From contig JAZDMO010000012.1 of the NCBI GenBank assembly GCA_043800905.1, forward strand, positions 1-27,404: a stretch of DNA of 27,404 nt, written 5' to 3'. This document shows, in pieces, positions 7,747-15,182 of the stretch; the stretch's first letter is position 1; every line of letters starts with the position of its first letter. The position numbers were made by a program, and so were the translations under genes. The stretch comes from JAHITU01 sp043800905. GTDB lineage: Bacteria > Patescibacteriota > Minisyncoccia > Phycocordibacterales > UBA12079. A model generated the notes under the pieces. That model saw nothing but the letters and a program-made list of their open reading frames with translations, was not told where the DNA came from and did no database searches.

Positions 7747-8445
7747 TTATTCGATAGTCTCAACGACAAACGGCAGAAAATAACCGTTCGAAAGTGAGAT
7801 CCAATGAAAAATTTGACCAATCTCTGCACTTCCACCAATTTCTACATTAATGGAGTTATCAGGATTACAGAACAAGGGACCTCCCCAAAGGTCTGAGAAG
7901 ATAGGTTCTTGTTCCGGGAGAATATTTTTTCCAAGAGCAACGGCAAAAGGAATTTTTCTTACCGAATTCTTCTTAACGAAAAAAGTTGTAGTTCTTTTTT
8001 CTCCGCTAAATCCATAATAGTTTATCGGATAAATCCGAGTTTTTTCCATGGTTGCATAATTAAAATATGATACCTCAACCATGCACCCAGATTCCATGGT
8101 TAAATTAGAATTTTCCACAACAAAATATATTGTGGTATTTCCAATTTTATCAGGGGCCCGATAAAGAAACTCGGACAAGCCGTCTTCGTTGGTGGCAACA
8201 GTTGGGTTATAAAGATACCCACAGTCCCCGCCTGAACATTCCAAACAAGCTTTAATCAAAACATTTGGTATAATACCTCCTGTTTTTTGGAATGCTCCAA
8301 CAGTAATTTTAACGGGAATCCACGCTCTTGTTTTCACCTCCTGTTGGCTTCCCTTTGTTAGATTTAAAACTACCGAAGATTCGGCTGTCGAAAAACTGGC
8401 AAAAAGGAAAAAGAAAACGCCAATAAAAATAAAAAGCTTTTTCAT
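7747..8445 (-). CDS. Secreted Ig-like domain protein, paralogue of 9058-9813
   Basis: A 232-residue exported protein with a typical signal peptide (MKKLFIFIG, hydrophobic core, probable cleavage after STA near residue 21). The middle (about 35-115) resembles a bacterial Ig-like (Big_1/invasin-like) repeat, with AWIPVKITV, a Cys cluster (CLECSGGDC) and TNEDGLSEFLYRA. The C-terminal part shares LPEQEPxFSDLW, a Gly-x-LF element and a final LSNG with the neighbouring gene, showing common ancestry. A strong SD (GAGGAGGT) lies just before the ATG, and the gene has its own terminator. No function is known to me; a surface or adhesive role is inferred only from the fold. Confidence 0.72.
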   Translation of the reverse strand: MKKLFIFIGVFFFLFASFSTAESSVVLNLTKGSQQEVKTRAWIPVKITVGAFQKTGGIIPNVLIKACLECSGGDCGYLYNPTVATNEDGLSEFLYRAPDKIGNTTIYFVVENSNLTMESGCMVEVSYFNYATMEKTRIYPINYYGFSGEKRTTTFFVKKNSVRKIPFAVALGKNILPEQEPIFSDLWGGPLFCNPDNSINVEIGGSAEIGQIFHWISLSNGYFLPFVVETIE

Positions 8446-8970
8446 TACTACCTCCTCATATAACCATAGTGGTTATATTAATATAAAATGTTGATCCATA
8501 AAAAAGGAATGTTTGTCAAGGTACTCGTAATATCCCAATAGCTTGGAAACACTTTTAACAAAAAAGTGCAAATTTTTGCATACCCAAGTTTTACTATCAA
8601 TTGCGAATATTTAAATCATAAAGAACTAAATTAATTTAAAAACTTCAGAACTTCTCCCAAGATTACCTACCACTACACGCTGGCAGGCTGAGCGGATAAA
8701 TACCACAAATAAATTTTTGCGAAAATTTATTCTCGCAAAGACAATTATTTTCTAGATTGCCACGCTTTTCCGCTATCGCTTCAAAGCTCGCAATGACGAA
8801 TCAATGGTTAGTCATTGCGAGGAATAAGATATAGCGAAGCAAAATCTTATGACGAAGCAATCCAGCATCCCGTTAGTAATTCAGAGAGAATTTTATAAAA
8901 CAGCCTGATTAATTTACTATTAAGCCGAAAAAGACTGCCAACTATAATATGAAAATTTAGACAAAAAAAT
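8446..8970. repeat. Intergenic region with dispersed repeats and a possible IS footprint
   Basis: No gene is visible. Positions 8535-8553 are identical over 19 nt to the 3' end of the IS transposase gene at 27279-27297. Three copies of the modular TCATTGCGAG/GCAATCC repeat follow: 8702-8742 (inverted, same AATAAATTTT hairpin core as 3880-3923), 8756-8799 (inverted) and 8811-8865 (direct, inner arms ATAAGAT/ATCTTAT). Positions 8929-8977 duplicate 7646-7694. Confidence 0.75.
8458..8478. promoter_or_regulatory. Perfect inverted repeat upstream of the 232-aa gene
   Basis: ATATAACCA-TAG-TGGTTATAT lies just upstream of the SD of the minus-strand gene. It is next to an AT-rich -10-like TATATT, and a perfect TTGACA is at 8514-8519 (minus), although the spacing between the two is too long for a standard promoter. 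It could be an operator or a 5' mRNA hairpin. Confidence 0.5.
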
Positions 8971-9017
8971 CCCCAGATTTGTCTCAATGCACGAATGCGC
9001 TTAAAACAAATCTGGGG
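8971..9017 (-). terminator. Terminator of the 251-aa secreted protein gene
   Basis: Arms 8971-8982 and 9006-9017 (CCCCAGATTTGT and its complement) form a 12-bp stem, followed on the minus strand by ATTTTTTT. It is a diverged copy of the terminator at 7688-7732, with similar loop bases (GCACGAATG). Confidence 0.82.
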
Positions 9018-9057
9018 ACAAAGTGATCTTTATCCGCCATATACTGCACCTTTAACT

Positions 9058-9813
9058 TTAATTGGAAGTTGTTTTCAATAAAACACATTTTCCGTTAGAA
9101 AGGCGAAAGTTATGGTCGCCAACATTATCTCTGGTTAGAACAATATCGATATTTCCGTTCCAATCAGAAAAGAGGGCACCTTCCCAAAGATCTGAGAAAA
9201 CAGGTTCTTGTTCAGGAAGAACTCCTGTTTTAAAAGATATCCTCAAAGAAACCTCTCTGGTTTCCCCTGCCGGTATGACAATATAAGGACGACCTTCTGA
9301 ATCACGGTCAATTTCTCCGTCTGAATTTCTCTTATAAAAATTACAATTCAGAGAAATATCTGACTGAAATTGTTGAAGTTGCGCCCAAATCTTCCACCAA
9401 TAAAACTCAAACTCATACTTGATGGAAGGGTTATTGGCCACCCCAACAGAAAAAAGAACGTGATCATCCTCAGTACCGGTTTTAAAATTGAAAACAACTT
9501 TTCCTTCTGCGTCACTCAACAAACAATTTTGATTTTTTTCAAAAAAACCTTTTCCCTGAGAGTCTGCGTAAACCCAAACTCCGGAACAAGGAGAACCCTC
9601 ACCGTCAAAGACATAAGTTTTAACAGGAAACGCCTGCCAAGTTCCGATAGCCATGCCAGTTATAGGCTCTTTGTTGCCGACAGCAACAATGACCGCCGGA
9701 CTCCCTTTGGCGAGCGAAGAAACCTTTCTGTCATGATTGTGTCCAGCAGCAAAAAGAAGGCTTTCCAAAACGACAAGAAGAACAAAAATGGTAAAAACAC
9801 TAATTTTTTTCAT
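9058..9813 (-). CDS. Secreted Ig-like domain protein, paralogue of 7747-8445
   Basis: A 251-residue exported protein with a signal peptide (MKKISVFTIFVLLVVLESLLFAA, cleavage near residue 23). Residues about 55-125 look like an invasin-type Ig (Big_1) domain: WQAFPVKTYVFDGEGSPCSG, then LLSDAEGKVVFNF. The C terminus carries VLPEQEPVFSDLWEGALF and FRLSNG, matching the neighbouring gene, while the middle sections differ strongly, so the duplication is old or the two diverged quickly. An SD (AGAAGGAGA) precedes the ATG. It is followed by a terminator nearly the same as its paralogue's and is noticeably richer in G+C than the adjacent housekeeping genes. Function unknown. Confidence 0.72.
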   Translation of the reverse strand: MKKISVFTIFVLLVVLESLLFAAGHNHDRKVSSLAKGSPAVIVAVGNKEPITGMAIGTWQAFPVKTYVFDGEGSPCSGVWVYADSQGKGFFEKNQNCLLSDAEGKVVFNFKTGTEDDHVLFSVGVANNPSIKYEFEFYWWKIWAQLQQFQSDISLNCNFYKRNSDGEIDRDSEGRPYIVIPAGETREVSLRISFKTGVLPEQEPVFSDLWEGALFSDWNGNIDIVLTRDNVGDHNFRLSNGKCVLLKTTSN

Positions 9814-10169
9814 TTTTTCTCCTTCTCTTTTTAATCATCTATAATTGCTCAAAATGAACCCACCTATAGAAAGGCCCGAGTTCTAGAATTAGCTTTCACT
9901 TGGTACGGAGTTAAAACACGTATTTTATCCAAGTTTTTTGTAGATTAAAAAGAAATTATTTATTGTTTATTTCAACTACCATTTCAAGCCACAATATGAA
10001 TTAAGACTTAAAATAGTAGTTGAAACACCTATTTCTAATAGAAACAGGTCACAAAAAAAGAGATTTGTCAAAGGACTATTTATTCATACCATGAATATAA
10101 AAATATTGCAACTATTTTTATATCTATGTCAAAAACCATAATTTTACTAATAATTTCGGATATTTTTTA
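9814..10169. other. Structured intergenic region without a gene
   Basis: This stretch contains nested inverted repeats: TTTCAACTAC at 9970-9979 with GTAGTTGAAA at 10016-10025, then a 9-of-10-bp hairpin at 10027-10049 (ACCTATTTCT/AGAAACAGGT), and TATTCAT/ATGAATA near 10080-10097. On the minus strand it lies upstream of the secreted gene at 9813 and downstream of 10218-10709. It may hold the promoter and leader of the former; I see no convincing ORF or known RNA family. Confidence 0.45.
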
Positions 10170-10211
10170 AAAAAAATAGTTATGATTTTTAAAAATCATA
10201 ACTATTTTTTT
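10170..10211. terminator. Perfect palindromic terminator of the surface-protein operon
   Basis: A perfect 42-bp palindrome with no unpaired loop (AAAAATAGTTATGATTTTT and its complement), bordered by A and T runs, sits 6 nt after the stop of the last gene of the minus-strand operon. It is AT-rich and symmetrical, so it could work in both directions. Confidence 0.7.
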
Positions 10212-10217
10212 CTCTTA

Positions 10218-10709
10218 TTAACAACTTCCTGCATTATAGTAATCGTACCAATAAATACCGCTAGTATCTCCCTCACAACTGCTAGTAACATTAGTTCTAT
10301 TAATCCACCACTCCCCTGCACAGGTAACATAATAATTTGTATGCAACAGACAAACATGAACCCTATTATTATAACCTGAACAATAAGTTCCCGATAGACA
10401 ATTAGCTGGGGTTGGTGGAACCACACAAGAATTAACAGTTACCCCTAAACGACTTCTGTTGTTATAGAAACTGTTCCATTCACCACTGGTTCTTGTTGGA
10501 ATAAAATAATAATTACTAGTATTATTCCGAATATTCTGACAAGTTTGACTTGAGCTATAATAAATATCACGACTCTGGTAGGAAGTAAGCTGGTAACCAG
10601 AAGAATAACTATTCAAAGCATATAAATTTCCTACAAAAAAGAAAAACAAAACCAAACAAGCAACAAAAGTTTTAAAATATTCTAAATATTTTTTTGTTTT
10701 TTTCACCAT
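10218..10709 (-). CDS. Small secreted Cys-rich protein
   Basis: A 163-residue exported protein with an N-terminal hydrophobic segment (about 12-32, ending near LYA) that acts as a signal peptide or anchor. The mature part is rich in Tyr, Ser, Asn and Cys. It contains CLSGTYCSGYNNRV followed by TCAGEWW, a pattern also seen at the C terminus of 12703-13980 (FCDGTNNRV, then TCYDDWW), so the two share a Cys-rich module. It is the last gene of the operon, 3 nt after the S74 protein gene, and is followed by a palindromic terminator. There is no SD. Function unknown; a surface or adhesin-associated part is inferred. Confidence 0.7.
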   Translation of the reverse strand: MVKKTKKYLEYFKTFVACLVLFFFFVGNLYALNSYSSGYQLTSYQSRDIYYSSSQTCQNIRNNTSNYYFIPTRTSGEWNSFYNNRSRLGVTVNSCVVPPTPANCLSGTYCSGYNNRVHVCLLHTNYYVTCAGEWWINRTNVTSSCEGDTSGIYWYDYYNAGSC

Positions 10710-10712
10710 AAA

Positions 10713-12692
10713 TTAATTAGTTAAAGATTTTATTTTAGATTCTAATTCATTTATCTTTTTCTGTTGTTGATCTATTTGTTGTTGTTGTTCTTTAATGGCT
10801 TCAATTATAGGTGCGACAAGATTAGCATACTCAACTGATTTTAAGCCAGACTCGTCGTTTGTGGTGACCAATTCAGGAAAAACCTTTTCTACATCCTGAG
10901 CAATCAAACCGATGTTACCCTTTTTCATTCCTTCTGCCACCTCTTTCCAATCAAAAGAAACTCCTTCTAATTGTTTTATTTTTTCTAAAGAATTACTCAA
11001 TTTATTGATATTTTTCTTTAAACTCCTATCAGAAGAATAATAAAAATTATATGCATAAACATTATAGAGATAGTTATTCCCAGTTAGATCAAGATAATAA
11101 GAACTTGGATTATCTAAATCTGATAATCGATAAACTTTCAAATCATTTAATTGAGAATAGCCGTCTGGATCCAAATAAAAAGATGAGTTGTCTGAGTCAA
11201 TAATTCTATCAGAAATATATAAATCACTTCCACTACTTGAAGTTTGGCCAACTGTTAGATTTCCATAAATAGTACCCGTTCCACGTGATATAAAATTGCC
11301 TTGAGACTCAAGATCTGTTTGAGTAGTCAATTTATAAAGATAACTTTGCCCTGTACTAGACAGACTAAGAATAAAAGGATTTCCGCCGTACGGATTATAA
11401 TCTGTTTGGGTAATAATGTCATAAACCCTCAAACGAAAAATACTAGAATTGCCATTCGGGTCCATAAAATAAGAAGCATTATCTTTATCATATAAAGCAT
11501 TAGCACTAATGTTTCCAACTACGTCAATTTTTTGGGTTGGAGCTGAAGTTCCAACTCCAACATTTCCAGAATTATAATAAATACTTGAACCATTAGTTGT
11601 CCATTGACTCGTAGATCCTGCTGGCCAAGTAGTTCTTGAAACACCACCAAGATTAATTGCATTAAATTTTGAAGTTGAAGCGGGATCTACATAATAACTA
11701 GTATCATCACGATCATAAAGAATAGTAGCATTAATGTTGCCAACTACATCAAGTTTTTGGGTCGGAGAATCCGTTCCAATACCAACATTACCATTCATAT
11801 AAATTTTACCTGTGCCACTACCAAGAACTAAAGGTTTTGTTGCACTCTCTCCATATATTCCAGGGTACCCCCAAGCAGCTCCTAATCTCAATTCGCCAGT
11901 ACCAGCTTCTGCATTATTTACATAAATATCATCTCCAGCATCAACATATAAAGGATGACTAGGGTTTGCTGTTCCAATTCCAACATTACCTGAACTATTA
12001 ATTGTCATCCGATTAGCATTATTGGAACGAATACTTAAAGCATTTGTACTAGAATCATAAATTAAGCCCGCATATTGAGAATGTGTACTGTCTCCTAAAT
12101 ACAAAGAACTGTACATACTACTTGCTGAAGTAACATAGGCTTCGGCATTAAAGACCATTGGGACTTCTTTGAAAATAAAAGTAGCTCCACCGTCTTTTAC
12201 TTGGAATTTTGTTGAAGGGGCTGTTGTACCGATTCCAACATTTCCAGAATTGTAATAAATATTTGAACCATTAGCTGTCCAAAGAGAAGAACCTCCAGAA
12301 ACCTCGTCCCAAGAATATTTAGTAGATCCTCCTAAATCAATACCATAAAAAGAGGAGACTCCTCCTAAATCCAAAACATAACCTGTTGAAACCCCTTCAG
12401 TATTTAAGTCATGTAGAGTGTCAGTTCTTAAATCCCAAGAGTAAAGACGATTCAACCAAGAATTAGAAGCTGGATCTAAATAATAACCATTTCCTCCAGC
12501 ACTCGAATCTGTCCATTTCGGAAAAAATAACTCCCCATACTTTGTTTGGTTAGTATTACCAGTATTTAAAGGGAGATCCACATTTCCTGTTGGTGGAGGA
12601 AGACTCGGGCCTTCCCAAGTCTGAGCAACAGCAACCAAAGCCCCAAAACAAAGAGGAAGAATTAAAACCCATTTACTTATTTTTAGATTCAT
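10713..12692 (-). CDS. Secreted fibre-like protein with C-terminal S74 chaperone domain
   Basis: A 659-residue exported protein (signal peptide 1-23, ending VAVA). The N-terminal domain (WEGPSLPPP, PLNTGNTNQTKYGEL) is shared with the next two genes upstream. The body contains GNVG[IV]GT units at about 150, 235, 301 and 376, and YYxDP units at about 70, 333, 408, 506 and 532, patterns of phage tail-fibre and PilV-like adhesin proteins. The C terminus from about residue 553 (SSDRSLKKNI, GLIAQDVEKVFPELV, LKSVEYANLVAPIIEAIKE) is a Peptidase_S74 intramolecular chaperone. This domain trimerises fibres and cuts itself off at the Ser of the SD motif; S554 and K559 are candidates. It ends in a Gln-rich coiled coil. 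Probably a trimeric surface fibre. Confidence 0.88.
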   Translation of the reverse strand: MNLKISKWVLILPLCFGALVAVAQTWEGPSLPPPTGNVDLPLNTGNTNQTKYGELFFPKWTDSSAGGNGYYLDPASNSWLNRLYSWDLRTDTLHDLNTEGVSTGYVLDLGGVSSFYGIDLGGSTKYSWDEVSGGSSLWTANGSNIYYNSGNVGIGTTAPSTKFQVKDGGATFIFKEVPMVFNAEAYVTSASSMYSSLYLGDSTHSQYAGLIYDSSTNALSIRSNNANRMTINSSGNVGIGTANPSHPLYVDAGDDIYVNNAEAGTGELRLGAAWGYPGIYGESATKPLVLGSGTGKIYMNGNVGIGTDSPTQKLDVVGNINATILYDRDDTSYYVDPASTSKFNAINLGGVSRTTWPAGSTSQWTTNGSSIYYNSGNVGVGTSAPTQKIDVVGNISANALYDKDNASYFMDPNGNSSIFRLRVYDIITQTDYNPYGGNPFILSLSSTGQSYLYKLTTQTDLESQGNFISRGTGTIYGNLTVGQTSSSGSDLYISDRIIDSDNSSFYLDPDGYSQLNDLKVYRLSDLDNPSSYYLDLTGNNYLYNVYAYNFYYSSDRSLKKNINKLSNSLEKIKQLEGVSFDWKEVAEGMKKGNIGLIAQDVEKVFPELVTTNDESGLKSVEYANLVAPIIEAIKEQQQQIDQQQKKINELESKIKSLTN

Positions 12693-12702
12693 ATTTTTTA
12701 TA

Positions 12703-13980
12703 TTAATAAAGATGACAATTAGACCAATTTACCCAACCACCTACACAATAAGAATCTGGATTCCCACTATAATCACCCCACCAATCATCATAACAAGTTG
12801 CGGTGCACTCACCTAGCGGACCTTTAAAAGAAACTCTGTTATTTGTTCCATCACAAAACTTACTTGTACAGGTGACAGGGCAAGGATCGACCCGAGTAGG
12901 GTCGCTAACAAAAGAATTACTAAAACCTTTCCATTTATATTGAACTCTCCCGTCTGGCATACAAGAAGCTTCACTCGCTCCAGTAGCACCAGCTCCACCA
13001 TAAGAATTTTCTGCCCAGAAAGTAGCTACTTCTCTTTTAACACCTTGATTTCCTTCTAACATAACCCAAGGACTGCTTCCCTCACAACCAATTTCACGCC
13101 CTCCCCAAAGACAAGTGATTGGATTATTTTGAATTCCTGATACAACAATATTAACATTTTCATCTAGATACCAAACATTATCTCCAGACACCACAAACTT
13201 TAAATTAGTTAAATCAGGAGCTTTATTTACAGGAGCTTCAATACATACTCCATTAGTACAACCGTTAGGACAAGCTTGATACAAACCTTCCATATTTCCA
13301 CAAGAATCATACCAATAGGAATCATAACAAGTGGTACACAAACCAACCTTCAAACATTTCTTGGTATAATGAGAAATACAAGTTGGAGCACAATTTTTTG
13401 TTCCAGTAGCTGTTCTGGTGGTAGCACAATTACTGGTTTGAACAAACGACTGACCAGAACAAACTGTTTCTGGACTAGGAGACCAAGCTGTAGCTGTACA
13501 AACAACCGGAGGATTAACTACAGTTCCACCGCTTGAACAATCCCAACTAGTTCCATTACTTACTAAAGTATTTCCAACCGGACAAGTTGGTAATGTATTT
13601 GGCCACGTATTTCTAGAAACGCCTCCTAAACTAATCGTATTAAAAACTGAAGTTTCAGACGGATCTACATAATAATTATTATTTTCCATATCTACCATTT
13701 CTGAAGCTCTTAAATAAAAAGTATAAACATTTTGCAAGATAGAATTAGAATTTGAATCTACATAAAAATCTGTATCATCACTATCAAAAATTTTAGGTAA
13801 AGTTAAACTTCCTTCTTTAGTCTGATTTGCATTTCCAGTGTTTAAAGGACCAGTCGCATTTGAACTAGGCGGAGTAGCGCTCGGACCTCCCCAACCAAAA
13901 ACAACACTGGCGCTTAAAAACAAAACAATAACAAAGCTTGTTTTTAGGATTAACGAAAAATTTATTTTGTTTGTTTGCAT
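12703..13980 (-). CDS. Secreted modular Cys-rich surface protein, shared N-terminal domain
   Basis: A 425-residue exported protein (signal peptide about 1-29, ending VFG). The N-terminal domain (GWGGPSATPP, PLNTGNANQTKEGSLTLPK, DTDFYVD, NNYYVDPSETS, LGGVSRNTWP) closely matches the 14028 protein and more loosely the S74 protein. Next is a shared module, VCSGQSFVQTSNC plus TRTATGTKNCAPTC, then Cys-rich segments (CLKVGLCTTCYDSYWYDSCG), an Ig-like stretch (about 255-340, APDLTNLKFVVSGDN) and a C-terminal Cys module similar to 10218-10709. There is no SD. It is tightly packed in the operon (10 nt before the S74 gene). A surface adhesin or pilus-tip-like role is likely, but inferred. Confidence 0.8.
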   Translation of the reverse strand: MQTNKINFSLILKTSFVIVLFLSASVVFGWGGPSATPPSSNATGPLNTGNANQTKEGSLTLPKIFDSDDTDFYVDSNSNSILQNVYTFYLRASEMVDMENNNYYVDPSETSVFNTISLGGVSRNTWPNTLPTCPVGNTLVSNGTSWDCSSGGTVVNPPVVCTATAWSPSPETVCSGQSFVQTSNCATTRTATGTKNCAPTCISHYTKKCLKVGLCTTCYDSYWYDSCGNMEGLYQACPNGCTNGVCIEAPVNKAPDLTNLKFVVSGDNVWYLDENVNIVVSGIQNNPITCLWGGREIGCEGSSPWVMLEGNQGVKREVATFWAENSYGGAGATGASEASCMPDGRVQYKWKGFSNSFVSDPTRVDPCPVTCTSKFCDGTNNRVSFKGPLGECTATCYDDWWGDYSGNPDSYCVGGWVNWSNCHLY

Positions 13981-14027
13981 AATGTTTAAAATTCTAATCT
14001 ACCTACTTAATAAAATTCCTATTTTAA

Positions 14028-14786
14028 TTATTTACAAAAAGCGTTTGGATAAGATCCTGCGCATCCTCTAGGGCAACGAGTATCTTCTATAACTCCTCCA
14101 CAAGAATCACGCACGGCTAAATAAGCATTACTCAAAGACCAACCATCAATACAAGTCTTTGTGGTGGTTCCATTAGGAACACAAACCACAGCACAAGATT
14201 TAGTTCCAATCACTGTTCTTGTCTCTCCACAATTACTGGTTTGAACAAATGATTCTCCCGAACAAACAGAGCTAACATCGGGGTTCCAAAAAGTTGCAAT
14301 GCAAGTAGGTGGCACAGCAACAGCTGTAGGTGGAACTCCACATTCCCAACCACTTCCTGTACTTATTAAAGTTTTTCCAGCAGGACAAGCTGGTAAGCCA
14401 CTTGGCCAAGTATTTCTAACGGCTCCACTTAAATTTATAGCTTTAAAATTTGAAGCATCACTTGGATCAATAAAATAAAGATTATCTTCCATATCCACTA
14501 GTTTTGATGCTTTTAAAATTCCAGAAATATATAAATTTTGAAAAACAGAATTTGCTTCTGGATCAACTAAAAAAGTGTTATCGTCTTTATCAAAAATTTT
14601 AGATACAGTTAATGTTCCCTCCTTAGTTTGATCAGTCAGGCCTGAATTAATAATTTTAGAAAAATTTCCTTTAGGTGGTTTATTGACCGGTCCATGCCAA
14701 CCCAAAGCCAACCCAGTCACAAAAAACAAAGCTAAAACCAAAAGGCTTTTAAAAGTATTTAAATAAAAATCTTTATCTTTTTTCAT
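14028..14786 (-). CDS. Secreted surface protein, short paralogue of 12703-13980
   Basis: A 252-residue exported protein (signal peptide about 1-29, ending LALG). It has the same plan as the neighbouring gene: GWHGPVNKPP, QTKEGTLTVSKIFDKDD, NLYFIDPSDASNF, then the VCSGESFVQTSNC and TRTVIGTKSCAVVC module and a short Cys-rich tail ending CPRGCAGSYPNAFCK. It lacks the extra Ig-like and second Cys modules of its larger paralogue. The frame is open to 14810, but a -10-like TAAAAT lies in that extension and MKKDKD is a more usual signal-peptide start, so 14786 was chosen. No SD. Confidence 0.78.
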   Translation of the reverse strand: MKKDKDFYLNTFKSLLVLALFFVTGLALGWHGPVNKPPKGNFSKIINSGLTDQTKEGTLTVSKIFDKDDNTFLVDPEANSVFQNLYISGILKASKLVDMEDNLYFIDPSDASNFKAINLSGAVRNTWPSGLPACPAGKTLISTGSGWECGVPPTAVAVPPTCIATFWNPDVSSVCSGESFVQTSNCGETRTVIGTKSCAVVCVPNGTTTKTCIDGWSLSNAYLAVRDSCGGVIEDTRCPRGCAGSYPNAFCK

Positions 14787-14820
14787 TACTTTTATTATTT
14801 TAATAAACAAAAAATTTCAA

Positions 14821-15180
14821 CTAATCCAATGGTTTAACATCATTTCTTTGTGGAACCAAATCTTCAAAACTTTTTCCTTGTTCTTCAGCAATTTCTTCTA
14901 AAGTCTTAACTGTTTCATCTGGATTATTTAATTGATCTAAATGATTAGAATCTAATTCTGGAATATTTGTTGAACCTCTTTGAGGAATATAATTTTCAAA
15001 AGGAGTTCCCTCTTCCTCAGCAATTTCTTCAAGAGTTTTCGCATAATTATTCTGAGGAATATTGGAATACTCATTATTTCTTGACTTAGAAATTAAAAAA
15101 TATAAAAACACACCGCCAGCTATCAGTAAAATAGCAACAAAAACTAGAATATAAATAATGGTATTCTTTTTATCAAACAT
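14821..15180 (-). CDS. Single-pass membrane protein with a duplicated 21-residue motif
   Basis: A 119-residue protein with one transmembrane helix (about 8-30) and an acidic, probably extracytoplasmic tail. Residues 48-68 and 92-112 are two copies of one motif beginning KTLEEIAEE and ending PQR, with differences at only six or seven positions; the copies are joined by a Asn/Asp-rich linker. The motif is predicted to be helical. I do not recognise a family. It lies 2 nt after the GYAW gene and before the paralogous surface proteins, so it may anchor or organise products of this operon. No SD. Confidence 0.7.
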   Translation of the reverse strand: MFDKKNTIIYILVFVAILLIAGGVFLYFLISKSRNNEYSNIPQNNYAKTLEEIAEEEGTPFENYIPQRGSTNIPELDSNHLDQLNNPDETVKTLEEIAEEQGKSFEDLVPQRNDVKPLD

Positions 15181-15182
15181 AA

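Noticed and set aside
9370..9834. Plus-strand open frame of 154 codons opposite the 251-aa secreted protein
   Set aside because: The minus frame has a signal peptide, SD, terminator and a paralogue; the plus frame has none of these and low-complexity composition.
10182..10426. Short open frames on both strands over the end of the Cys-rich gene 10218-10709
   Set aside because: They overlap a gene with a signal peptide and shared Cys module, have no start signals and show no recognisable domain.
13276..13536. Plus-strand frame of 86 codons inside the 425-aa surface protein gene
   Set aside because: It is a shadow of the Cys/Thr-rich coding sequence on the other strand.
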